In this document: piece by piece, positions 1-13,000 of the stretch
How the letters are laid out: each line of letters opens with the position of its first letter
Numbering within the stretch: the first letter of the stretch is position 1
Notes under the pieces: generated by a model
What the model saw: only the letters and a program-made list of their open reading frames with translations
Databases searched by the model: none
Told to the model about the DNA's origin: nothing
From: Nautilus pompilius
Taxonomy: Eukaryota > Mollusca > Cephalopoda > Nautilida > Nautilidae
Assembly: GCA_018389105.1 (NCBI GenBank)
Contig: JACATO010000031.1
Location: 62,001 to 126,000, forward strand
Direction of reading: 5' to 3'
Length of the DNA stretch: 64,000 bases
Made by a program: the position numbers and the translations under genes

Positions 1-99
1 TATCTGCTATTAGCCTATAAGTGATAGACTCTAGTGGAGGACTCAAGTGTTAATACCCTAGATTTCTCATCATTTAGTTAGTTGGACAGTGACAGAGAC

Positions 100-608
100 A
101 CTTAGGATGAAGAGAGTTTCAGTCACCTGCAGCCAATCAATGTATTGGCATTTTCACAGCTTGCCGGCCTAAAGATTGATGTCCAATGAAACCACACTGA
201 AGAATTTCTTCCACCACATGGCTGAGAAGACAAACCACCATGCAGCACAGGCCAGGCAGGCAAAGCCACAACACTTGGATGGACACCACTACCAGGGAGA
301 TAAAAGAATTCCTGGCATGGTGGATCTCCATTCTGACATCCATTGAGAGCTTTTGAAGTGAGGACAACAGACTTAGTGTCAAAAGTAATGACAGTGAGGA
401 GATTAAGAAAATGAATCAGTATTGGTCTCTGTGATAACAGTTGAGTGATTCTACTCTACACTTTTTTATTTTCTGCAATATAAATTAAATTTTTCCTTTC
501 GTTTTCTGGACATATTTTCTTGGCATTTGAATTATTGAACTGTGTTAAGTCACTGGTGCTATCTGAGTCATTCCATGACTTCCTAATGTTTTTAAATAAC
601 TTTTATCA
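100..608 (+). mobile_element. piggyBac-like transposon relic, copy A (internally deleted)
   Basis: Plus-strand translation between about 135 and 345 gives the start of a piggyBac transposase domain: a PM-x-FF-x-x-FFHHMAEQTNHYA-like block followed by NTWMDTTTREIKEFLAW, matching the family's 'FFxxLFFTDEL..I..TNxYA ... W.P.T..EM..FLG' pattern. The rest of the transposase is missing and the sequence passes directly to an AT-rich 3' tail (about 455-608) that is alignable with the tail of the copy at 28.9-29.7 kb (shared 'gaactgtgttaagtca' and 'gagtcattccatgac' type blocks). The left end may lie outside the window. It sits in a SPATS2 intron. Confidence 0.65.
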
Positions 609-877
609 GGTAGGTGAATTTTGTACAACCATCTTAGAAATTGAATGCTTTTGCAAATTAAATAATGCATTTTCTGAATAGGTAAGGGTTAAACTGATAA
701 CAAAAAAATATGGTTAAAAAAAGATGAGCAAATTCCTTTTTCTGATTAAATCATGCGATTTTTTATAACGTATTTAAAGTTAAACAAACCTATGGAATGC
801 ACCTCAGAGACAAACCAAAAGAATTTTTAACAAAGCCAAAGGAAGTACATAGGTGGGATATAGTTAATAGTGATTAC

Positions 878-1018
878 CTGCATGAGGCTTCTTGGATCGG
901 ATTGCTACTGAACTGACACTGGAAGAGGTATTTTTTTGTTCACTTCCAGCATTTTTACCATGAGAACTTTTAGCCTCATGCTTTTCGTACTTGCTATCGT
1001 GTAAGGTAGTAGCATGCC
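878..1018 (-). CDS. SPATS2: SPATS2 exon 7 (last exon in window)
   Basis: 141 nt after acceptor TTTTTCAG and before donor GTAATC; phase 1 in and out, no stops. Encodes GHATTLHDSKYEKHEAKSS...RSKKPHA, a Ser/Lys-rich linker. Similarity alone would not prove it; the acceptor with its pyrimidine run and the phase match do. Confidence 0.7.
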
Positions 1019-4000
1019 CTGAAAAAGTAGCATTCGTCTGTGATAGGATTTCACTGGCACAGCTTCAGAAAGCTGAAACATTTAAAATACAAACACACAC
1101 ACAAAGCAGTTTTGGAAGACATTATCATCCTATGGTGCTTCACCAGGTAGGTTTTGTTCCAGAATTCATCTTCCAGATGACAGTACACAAGTTTAGATGA
1201 TTTTCAAATAATTCACAATGCCGAGATTATAGCACCAGATTGTAATATGATTAAGAGCTGGGACGATGTGCTTCCATTAACTACCTGTGGACACAAATAC
1301 AATTTTTGCTAACAAAGTCCAAAAGCTGATCATGTTTTCACAAGAGATCATTCTTATATCTCACAATCAGCTTGACTGACACATATAGTAGTTACCTGAA
1401 AAGATCATGTCCAAAATTTGCAAATATCATCCCAAATGCAGGATTATTTGTTCAGCCATCACTAATTTTACATGTGTGGCATGGTCTTCTTTTAAACCAG
1501 GTGTGGAGGCAAAAAAAAAATGTAAAACATGCGGCTGACATTGTCATTAGGCTTACTAGTCTTAGTGTAATTGTTGGTTATATGTATTAAGATTTTCAGA
1601 CAATCACATGATCCAAGGTTGAAGGTTATGGACCTGACCATGCTTGATGTGACATACACTTTGGGAAGACTCTTTTATCATCATGAAATATATGGACAAC
1701 CCTCAAAATTCTTTTGATCTTGCCAATATAGTAAGGATTTTTAAAATCCATCTTGAATCTCCCCATCTTATGTCAAACTAGTGATGTTCTATGATTTAGT
1801 GGTTTATCTTTAAGTCATGGTTGCTAGCAATTCAGATATTTCTAGGGACCCTCTTGCAATGACAACCCTTTCAATTTGCTTAGAAGTTTTCCTCCACATG
1901 TAGTAAACAGACGTAAGCAATCAACTTAATGGAAAGCCAAGCCCTGCCCTTCAGATGTACATGCATACTGTAGACAGTATTTTCTAGATTAGTTCACATC
2001 TAAGATTGGCCACATAAATAAATGTAGGGTCTTTCCATCAAAGATCCCTTATGACGGATTATTCAGACTACTTGAAGAGACAATAATAACAAAAAAAAAA
2101 AAAAAAAACCATGTTGATTTTAATATTATTAAAGGTAACCTATTATACTTATTAGCTATGTGCCCAAAATTTGTAAAAATACTTCAATGATTGTGATAAA
2201 CTCATAGGGGTATTAATCTACATCAAATAAACTTTTGTCTGATGGATATAATGTTGTTATGATAGCGTTTTCACCATGCATCGAGATTACAGTGACCCAG
2301 AAGGGAAGACGACTGGTGGTGGCCATCATCCAAACAGCTTTGGGACACGCAGGTGCGAAACTGGCTATTGTGACACATTGGTATAGAGAGAGAGAGAGAG
2401 AAAAGAACAGACGTATGTAAAAAAAATCACCATTTCCAGTTCTGCTCCAGTCACCAAACGAGGAACAGAGGCAGACTGAACCAGTCTGCTGTACTCTTTG
2501 ACTGTCCATGTGCATCCCAACTGTCTTCTCATCACAGTTCATCGGTGAAGAAGTTTGGTAAGCACCGTATTTTTATGAATTCAACGGCCTTGCAATCATA
2601 TTAGTATCTGTACTCTGTTGGTCTATCCAAACTGTTTTGTTTTGGTTTGACAAACATAACAATTACTAATTCACATTTAAACAAAATGCAACTTTGAAAA
2701 AAAAAACTGCAACTAGAGTTGGAACAAATTAGCATAATTAAAGCTGTAGGTAAAGAATCAATTTCAGTTTCTCTATTATTATAAATTTATTTAGCAAAGA
2801 AAACACCAGATTACTGTTATCTGTTGCTAAACCAAAGATTTAACAAGATGCTTTCTCGACAGTAACCAATAAATGTTAAGCGTCAACCAAAATAGTAAGT
2901 AATAAATAGCATCCATTCTTGTGTTCTTGACCTAAATATATTACCGGTTACCTTCGTGTGCTCTGTTATGTGCATGTCTGTGTAGAGGCTCTGAATGACT
3001 GCTGGAGAAATCTGGCACTGCCTCTCTGCCTCCTTGTTTGTGCTTGATAATGGAGATGTCTAATGAAGCAGCACCTGCTGACTCCTCTGTTGACGCACTG
3101 CTTACATTTTGAGTTTTATTAGGTTCTGGACCATGACCTGCAAAACAACACAGAAAAAAAAAGAAAACCTTAGAAAAGAAGAAACGAAGGGTACAAAGAT
3201 GTCTTTCTTTATTAGTTTAAATACTTTAACTCAGATCTGTTAAAGCACCATACACAAGTTTTAGATTTTATGGCAAAAGCATGTAGCAGAATATAATACT
3301 ACTGTCATCTGCTCAAACTATTTAAGAGGGCACATCAGAGATGGCACTGAATGTTTTGCGGTCTGCTAAATTTTTTTTTCACATTTTTGGAAGCATTGCT
3401 ATTGTGTCAAAACGCTTTAACACAGGCCCCCTCTCAAGTTTTAAAACAAAAAAAATGTAGGTTTCCAAGGTAGAGTATCACCGAGAAGTACATGTAAACT
3501 TGTCTTGACTATAATAGCTGCACCATCCCATTACTACCCGCAGACTGACAGGCCCTCCTTTAAAAATGTTTTTAGTACTGACTGTTTTCTGAAAAGGGGG
3601 ACAAGAAAACTGTTGGAATGAGAATGCACTGAGATCCTAACCCTGACATAAGCAGAGGCGTTGCTCTCAGGATTGGCGCAGAACAGTGACTGCGCATCAA
3701 TCTGCATGAGTCAAGCCATTCTATAGCAAATTGGCAGCACAACTGACCAGAACCATTCAAACACAAAGAAAGTTACTCATGTGAGGTTGGCTGCTACATT
3801 TAGTTTAATCTTTCCTATTGATTCCCATACATCAATCCATGATTTGCTGAATTAGTTTTTTCTTCTTTTTGATAGAATTTAGCAAAAACAAACAAACAAA
3901 AATCGACAGCACCTGTAGCCTGTACATCAATGACAGATTTGTCTTTTAGAGATGGACAGGTCAAGGAGGAAGCTGTTTTTCTTGTATTAAGACTTTACAT

Positions 4001-7000
4001 CAATAGATGGTTTAAGAAATGAGTCTTGCAATCATTTTTTCATCCAGAAAGAAACTGGACGTGACATTTCAGTATAGACACACAGCAAATGCCTTCTGCT
4101 AACACACCGTCTACTGTAAACTATGACTGCAGGTTACAGAAAGAAAAATAGAAAAACAGACATATTTTTCATATGATTCATTGAAATTGATTATACTGTT
4201 TTCTACAACTGCTATCACAATACATAACTTCCTCCTTTCTTCCACTCTATATGTAAACAAAAAATTACAGCAGATGAAAGCAAACAATTCATTATAAATT
4301 CAGTTCAAGCATACGGAGATACCATGAGCATCAAATTCGGAGTATAAAAATACAAATGTTAAATCTGCTATTCCGATCTTTATCATATTTTATTTTCACT
4401 CAAATTAAAAACAAATCCATCTTTAGACAGCTCAACATTAACAGCAATACCACTTCCAAATCAAATCTCCATAAGCATGTCTTGAACCAGGAGCCAGCAC
4501 CACAACCAGATATCTTCAGAAAACAATGCATACACTAATTTATACTGATTACTAATTTTTTTAAAACATAGCCAGTGTCATTAAAAATTATCTACCATTT
4601 CAACATTTTATTGTTAATGAATATGCATCATTCCAGCCAAAAAATTAAATTCTATAAACTTTATATCAGAATATATATACCATAAATTGTGTTATCACTT
4701 GCTTTTTGCATAATTACAGACCCAGTAAGTTATTTCCATAAATACTAAGTTGAACTCATAGAAAAGTAATGTTATATTACTATGTTTATCCAATATATTT
4801 TCTTAGTTCTAATTTGAAAGTTCCTACTATGAATTGTATAAATGTTAATGAACCTCATTACTGATGAATGGCTAATAAAAGTGGCATCTAAAACAAAATT
4901 CCACGTGAAATGAGGCTATCCATTGCCCCCTCCAAGTTACTTTGTGGAAAACTGTAGAGATGAACTTATCTGACTCAGTCATAAACCTAATGGTCTGTGG
5001 GAGGAGTGAGTGTGTGGAGGGTGAGAGTGTGAGACAGTATAGAGAGAGAGATGGAGAGAGAGATGGAGAGAGAGAGATGGAGAGAGAGAGAGAGATGGAG
5101 AGAGAGAGAGGAGATAGGAGAGAGAGAGAAGAGAGAGATGGAAGAGGCGAGAGAGAAGAGAGAGGAGAGAAGATGGGAGAGATGAGAGTTAGAGGAAGAG
5201 AGATAGAGAGAGAGAGAGGAGGGAAGAGATGTAACCCCTTCTTGGCAGGTTGTTCCTCTGTAACACTCAACCTCTACCACCAAAAGATGGTGAAGAGATT
5301 GCATTGCTTGGGGGAGTAGCGGCTTGGCTAAACGTTAGAACTGCACCTTGGGCAATGGCATTGGCGGATTGTATTTTGGACAGAAGGTAGCAGATTTGAA
5401 GTATCTGATTCTAAGTGATGACTAAACATTCAAAAAAGGCTAGGGAAAGTATGAAAGCTGTGTTTGTCATACAATTAAGTATAAGAGTTATCACAATATT
5501 CTGCAATGGTAAACAATTATCAGGGCATTGTTTGTTAAGTGACGGATTAACAAGATAACGATCTGAAGCACACTGCAAAATTCAGCACACAATATTTTGT
5601 TAGAAGAATTTAGAAATTTTAAAACCATGATCCCCCTTCCCACAAATCTCGACCCATTGAATCTTTGTGGGATTAGCTAGATCATGAAGTCAAGAAAAAG
5701 ATCCATCCAATGTCAACCAACCATAGAACCTCTTGCATGAGGAATGGGGATTACTTACAAAGCGATGTTTTGGAATAGTGAACAAGATGCCTGAAATATG
5801 TGCAGCAGCTATCCACACGAATAACAGCTATTTTGGAGGAGGAGGATAACACGACAACAGAATAATGCAGGCTCATTAACAATAAAGTGTTGGAAAGACA
5901 GATAATAGTGTTTTCACATGATTTGCTCATAGTTTTGATACCTAATATCTTAAAAATGTTGCTATGGACCTTTCAAATAGTTGAAAGAAAGAAGCCAAAG
6001 TAGCATTCCTATTTAAAATTTAAGGGTGATTTACAGATTTTGTTCATTTATGGGTTTCACTAGTATTCAGTAATTCAATATTTATTTGATGTAATAAGTA
6101 ACTGATTTATAATTAAATACTACCTTTACTTCCCTTACATCATTTTCTGCCATTATAACAGTATCACAAATGGAGAGTCCACCAAGTATTAATTTATTAC
6201 TAAAAAACACACATTATGCATTATTACAAAAAAATGTAGGATTTTAAATTTAAACAAAAATTTATTTTACTAAAGAATGAAAATTGCAAGTAAAAATCAG
6301 AAGCATAACTGAAGTCTTTAACTGTAGTAAATGTGAAATACCACAAAGACTGCACCATGAATAAGTACACAAGGAGACAAATATATAAAATAAAGCAAAA
6401 GTTATCTACTTACAAGTTAAATTAAGCAATAACAACTATTTCTTCTTACCAGTTTACCTTTATAAATATCAGTGTCAACAATTCTCGTATCACATTCTTA
6501 CAATAACACTTCACAAACACCAGGACCAGTAAAATGACGCATATTTACTTTTTAAAGAAATACAAAATTTCCATTTTCGAAATCCTTTCTTGCTTTAATA
6601 TCTGTTAAAACCTCGGAACAAATGAAATGATTACAGTTAGATTATATGTTACTTGTGCAGGAGAGATCACCCACCAATCCTAGGTGCCAAGCCAAGAGCT
6701 ACAATTTAGCAAAGCTGTGTGTAAAAAAAAAAAAAACACTATTCACTATATACACAAGCAAACGATACTTACCATTGACCAGTAAATTATTGGGCAGCTT
6801 CACTTCAGAGTGGTTGGTCAGTACAGGTTTCTGACTGGCTAAGGAACTGCTTTGGTCAGCTGACTGATTCTGACTGGATTGATTGGACGCTGCTTTCTTC
6901 TTATTCTTATTCTTCTTACTTGGCACCTGGATGAAAAAAGCGGCCATAATCAATACACCAATCATCTAAACCATGGAAAAGCTCAATTTTGAGGGAAGTG

Positions 7001-10000
7001 TTAAATTATTATGGTTAGGATCAGATCTCCATAAAAGTTACTTCAAATAATGAAATCTAAGTTTTTTTTTGTTTTTTTTAAGAATATATCCAAGCTGCCA
7101 GTTGATGATTTATACACTAAACTCTAAAATGTAAATCCTATGAATATTTTAACACATTAACTACAACTTAGAAGACTCAGCTGCAGACAATAAAAGATGA
7201 AAACAATTAAACAAAAGTAGCATTTTATTTTCAACCAAAAAACATGGAAATCTTAAAAATACTGCAAAACCAACCAAAAAAACTTGCAGCAATATACACA
7301 GTAATATCCGAAATCAATGCATCATCTTATGTTTTTAAACAAAACATTGATGATTTTGTATTGTGCTACAATGTAAAATGTCTTTTTATAACAATGCATC
7401 CTTGTGAGAGCAGTAAGTGTCATTAATGTACACTTTGCAATATTATTTCGACTAAACCAGAAATAAAACAAATGCTTAAACATTGCATTAGTCATATTAT
7501 AATTACCTTTAAACACCTATTTTGGGTGATGCAATAATTTTGACCATCACTGTGTACATTGAGTTGGAAAAGAGGAACAAAAACTAGTATACAAATTAAT
7601 ACAAAAGATAATGCAGGACAAAGGTATTAGATTTATTCAAAATTTGATTCAAATGCTTAAGAAATAACAATTCCTGCATTTGATTTGTTTTCCTAGCAAG
7701 ATGGAAGTACTATTGTGCCATTTAAAAAAAAATGTATGATATAAATTTAGAGAAACTTGATTAAGAGAAGCCATATTCTTCCTATCAGACAAACGTGAAG
7801 TGATTTTGTGGCTGCAGCTGATGGACTGGCCAATGTACAGCCAAGGCCAAAAGTTTTGCATAGTGTTACATTAATGTAATAATACCATTTTGTAGTTTTC
7901 CTCATACTTAATGGAAAATAACCAAAACTGAAAAATGTGCAAATATATGATTTCCAAAAACACACTATAAAGCATGAAAAATGTAACTAAATTAGAAATA
8001 TTCAATGGTATTATTTGAAAATAGATTGTTATATTGAAAGTGATGCTAAACTGTTGGTATTCTGATGTGGCATAGGTACATACACTCTTCTTGGAAAAAA
8101 AACCAAAAAAGCCGATCCTTATGGAGGTTTTATTTTAAAGCAGAGCAGTGATATCCCATTTTTATATAAGGGAAATTTAATATTTATATTGCATTCAAAG
8201 TTTACAAAATTTGTTTCATTAATTTGTAAAAAAATGCCATTTTGATTAAATTTTCATCAGCTAATGACTTCCCTCAACAAAATGAATGGAATGTATGCAT
8301 AGTGCTTTGAAACTGTCTGTTTCAATGATATTTAAAAAGAAATTTTAATAAAAATTAATAATAAAATAATAGAGCTGGTGAGGGCAGTATTCACACGCTG
8401 ACTGCCAAATGAATGCAGAGACTGCACACATTCTCAGTAGATTGGAAATAAAATACAAGCAAAATAAAAAGCTAACCATAAGAGTAAAATATATCTATAC
8501 TGAGTTTAAGAAAAAAATAATCAAGATTTCAATATTAAATGTAAACAACAAAACAAATATCACACACTAAATAATAAAAGAATATGATAGTTTAACTTAA
8601 AACTTGTACAAAATGTAAAGTATGGAGAACAGGACAGGTAAAGAGAATTTCATTAAATACAGTTAGATCAACTATCTGTAGACTTTTAAGTCATCCATCT
8701 CATGATTAAAAAGTAGCAAATGTTTCTTTATTCACCATAGCTGTCACATAAGTATGATCAGATATAACTATCAACTGTAGATCATGTAATCATTAGCCAA
8801 AAAATGTCTGAAAGCGTAATGCATACAAAAAACAATTACATAGACTATTGGCTTAATGGCAATGCCAACTGTATGTCTCACATTTGTGGGCTAAACAGTT
8901 ACATAATGGCACATACAGTCTGCAGAATATAAAATTTGCCCAACTCTGGTTTAGAAGATGACAGTGTTATGTCACATGCAGAAATCAGTGATGGCTGTGC
9001 AAATGATTCTGCAGTCATAGCATCAGTTGAAATTTTTGGACATGATCAAGAGATCACCATGTAAACAGTATGGGATGTGTATAAACATGTATGATCTCTC
9101 ATGTCACGACCCATGTAATTGGTTGATTCAACTTGGCTTCTTGATTCATGCTGGTTTGGTTCAACAATTCTTGGTGAGATTGGACATTTTATGATCTAAT
9201 TATTATTTCTCTTCAGTTTTCTCTAGATTGTCAGGCTGCAAGTTACATCACGAAAACCATGTAATCAGAATCAGCTATTATCTCAGTGCAATCTGTACCC
9301 TAGAATTTCCTACAGAAAGTGGGAAACTATTTTATTACCTAATTCATAAACAGTGTACCCCTTCAAAAACTAAATAGCTGCCAATAATTCGTAATATCAG
9401 CTAAAAGACAGATGGTCTAGTTGTTAATAAGAAAACCTAGAAGAATCAAAAGCTCTTCTTGCTAAATAAAAAGAAATTACAGGATTGCATCCCTTCTCTT
9501 CAAAATTTAATTTTCTGTGGTTGTTAAAAATTCAAATGTTACCAGAAGTAAAACCTATAATTAATGTCTGTCCTTACTTGAACCCAACAGCTTTTCGTAA
9601 AATCTAGTTTACACAAATTCCCAGCAGATGTCTGCACTGGTAAGCTTTTAAGAGAAACAACAGCTGTGCATCATTCATCAAAACAAGTAACCAACAGTTC
9701 AGTTATCAAACAAAGCACCAGGAGTTGGCAGAAAGATATGATAAGCTGCTTGTACAGATCAATGGATTTGAGTAAGGAAGAGAAGTCACTCACCTTATTT
9801 CCTGGATAATGCCATTCATTTAAGGCTTCCTGGGCACCATCTAGAGAATACAACGGTAATGGATTTTGAAATGCCAAACTTCTTTTCAAGAAATATAACA
9901 ATGCCAATCAAAATTACATATCTGCCTTTTACACATTCAACAAGATTTTACGATATCATCAGATGTTCAGATGGTTTATAGAAAGCACTCTCTCATAATG

Positions 10001-13000
10001 TCAACAGCCATAACTGGAAACAGTAGACTATCCACACGAAATGTTTTGCAGATTAATGTATCAGACAGCTAGCCATCTTTTTGGAGTAAAATATTAGTAT
10101 GGGCTGCTCCAAACACCAATTTTCACAGTCAGCCAGTGGTTCAGAATCAACATTTTATAGCCAAGTGGCACACAGTCAATATTCTGTACTCAATTTTCCC
10201 TCTTTTTCTACAGAAATGTGGACTGCATCTCATGCTATAGTACAACACAGCGAGACTGTCAGAGGTTTTTTTTTAAAAAAAATTAGAACAAATATTTCTA
10301 AACAGTCACCCAGATTTCCTAGTCTCAACCAGAGCCAGTCTTACATCTGCCAGTGTAACGATGCACCACAGATGTATCTGCAAGTCAGTGCAGCAAAACT
10401 ACAGCAGGAATGGCGCAACATCCTTGCAGCCAGGATACAACCTATACATTAGGTTAGTCCATGAGACAAAGATGTGCCATAACAAGAAATGGTTAAACAG
10501 GTACTAACTTACTGGAATCATAATGTCATGTGACATTACATCATTTAGAGATGTAGGTGTAGGACAATAATGAACTCTACTGTCTTAAAGTTTTAACGAT
10601 GCTCAAATTCATTTTTATCAGTTTTACATGTGAAGATCTCAAAATTTCAATCCGTCGCAAAACAATAAAGCATGTGGTTTATTGTTGTGTGACAAAATTT
10701 TGCATAACCATTTAGTTAATTTATTTGATCATGCATTAATTAAAAATAAAGGAGACAATACCAATATTTCCTATATATGAATGAGTTGTTCTATTGTCTT
10801 TCAAAATAATACAATAGATTTTAACTCATTGTTCCCTGGTCATGTGACATATAGTAAACAACATGAAATGGTGACACCTGGGGTCAATGGGTTAATAATA
10901 AATCCCAACAATACTGATATTTACGAGTTGAGAAAAACACAACTATTAAAATAACCAAGTAACAAGTTTTTGTTGGAATTCTTGAGCCTTTTTGATAAAA
11001 AAGAAACCCCAACTGGTACAAAACCTCCCAAAAATAAATAAATAAATATAGAAAACAAACATTGAAATTGCTTGCTTGATCTATCATTTGTGCCACTGAT
11101 CATGAACTTCCTTAATTAAATAATCCTTTTCTTTTAAATTATAACAGAACATAATACTACTGTCTAGCTTTGATGAATTCAGGAATAGCCAACCTTCTAA
11201 GAGATATCGACACTAAATAGAAAATTACAGCTGTTGCCAAAACATTTTGATTTTACAAATATTTAAAAAGTATAAATTCTGTTGCAAATGTCAATAAATT
11301 GCTTCACTGGATTTGTTTTCCCTTCAAAACTAATCTCTCTGAGTATAAACATCATCAAGTTTATTAAGTAAAACCTGAAATATTTAATATTAAACAGGGT
11401 ATAGATTAGTTTTTCACATTATAAAATGAATATCATTATTATGGTAAATGAGAAGAAACCTAAAAATGATGGAAATATATATTTTTTTTGCATATTTTCA
11501 ACATGAAATCTTAAAAGTTTCTTCCACTTTCATAGTTGGCCAAGGGAAAGTTTTCTGAAAAATATTTATAAAATAGGCCAGCATCCCACCTGTTTGCTAA
11601 TCTACTTTAACATGAGCAGAGAGAGATTTCCATTTATCTATCTCTAAAAGAATTTTCAAAAACATGAAAACAGAATACCATTCCTAAAGTAAGAAAATAT
11701 AAAAACAGCAATATCTTTATAAGGTGTATGCTGTTAAGGATTCTTTATCATACTTAAAGTAAGTAAAACCAAAGAAAAACAGCCTATAACAAAGTCAGAT
11801 TGTCTAACAGGAGTATAGCCAGAATAACTACATAATAATTAATTTTCATACAAGCTATTTTTTGTTTATTTTATTTAGCATTATTTAAATGTTTCAACAG
11901 CAGCTGTTCACAGATCTGGTTCACCACACAAGAAAAGAATGCAATCTTTTGAAACTACAAAAGGCAAATGCTCGTCACTTGCCAAACACTTCCTCCAAAA
12001 TACTTATAGTGCTTAACATAATGCCCTAAACTTCCATAAGACTCGTACTTAAAACCTAAAAAAAGAAACAAAAAAATCCAGCTTCCTTCCAAATCTAAAA
12101 AAGAAGAGTTCTAGTAGGGGCTTTTTGTTTATTTATGCACAGTGACTGGTCAAGGGAACAAGTGATAAGCTCAAAACCAGATACAATGGTTAATGGTTAT
12201 GGAAATATAAGCCAATTTGGTTTCCAGCTTATACCTTATGCGCCATCTCTGGCACTGGACAATGAAGAAACAAAAAATGTTTATGGGTTACATATCAAGT
12301 GGACATAATTATATATATATAAAGACACTTTCCAATATTAGAAGAGTTATCTTGAAAAGTTATTGAGAGAAAATCATTGAAGACCATGCTTAGTTGTGAA
12401 CTGGCCAACACAGTGCAAAAAAAAAAAAAAATAATTTCAGTAATTTAGTCATTGTATGGAAGTTATCACAAACATAAACTAATGTTTTAATTGTACAAAA
12501 ATCAAGTAACCAGAAACCTAGTTTTACCATCCAAATAGGCTTGTATGGTCCTCTCTACGCAGTAGTCATAATACTGGAGCACCAAAATAATTTCATTTGG
12601 ACTTTTTTCTGGAACCACCTCTTTAATAGCATGGACCTGAAAGTATACAGCAGACTCATCTTTTGCCAACTTCATTGTTACTGAAAAGGTCAAAGAAGAA
12701 AGTTTTATAAATGCGTCATATTGTGATACCTCAGCCTCACAGCAGAAAAAAGATGCTTTCATTAAACTTCAAGCTTTAGGTAAGTTAGAGAATGTAAATG
12801 AGGCAAAATTTATTTAGATTAAAAGAAGTTCTCACATTTATTTTATTATTACTGCTAATTCTATTTTTTGTTGAGTTTTAAGGAAATCTTTGACATAATT
12901 TACTTAAGTATTTAAAACAGATAAACCAAAGCAATAACTCTGAATAGTCAAAAGTGATATTTACCAACACTTTTTCAATGTAAGTAAAGGATTCATGACT

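Larger units (their letters stand above)
9841..12527 (-). other. SPATS2 intron 3
   Basis: Contains a Tc1-type relic (about 9930-10530) and a TTAA-bounded miniature element (10821-10895). The remainder is plain AT-rich sequence. Confidence 0.7.

Noticed and set aside
2213-2542. Overlapping frames on both strands in SPATS2 intron 6
   Set aside because: No similarity, and partly a GA repeat; splice phase leaves no room for another exon of SPATS2.
4872-5319. Overlapping open frames of 105-132 codons on both strands
   Set aside because: They are produced by the GA microsatellite (runs of Arg/Glu or Ser/Leu) and have no conserved sequence.
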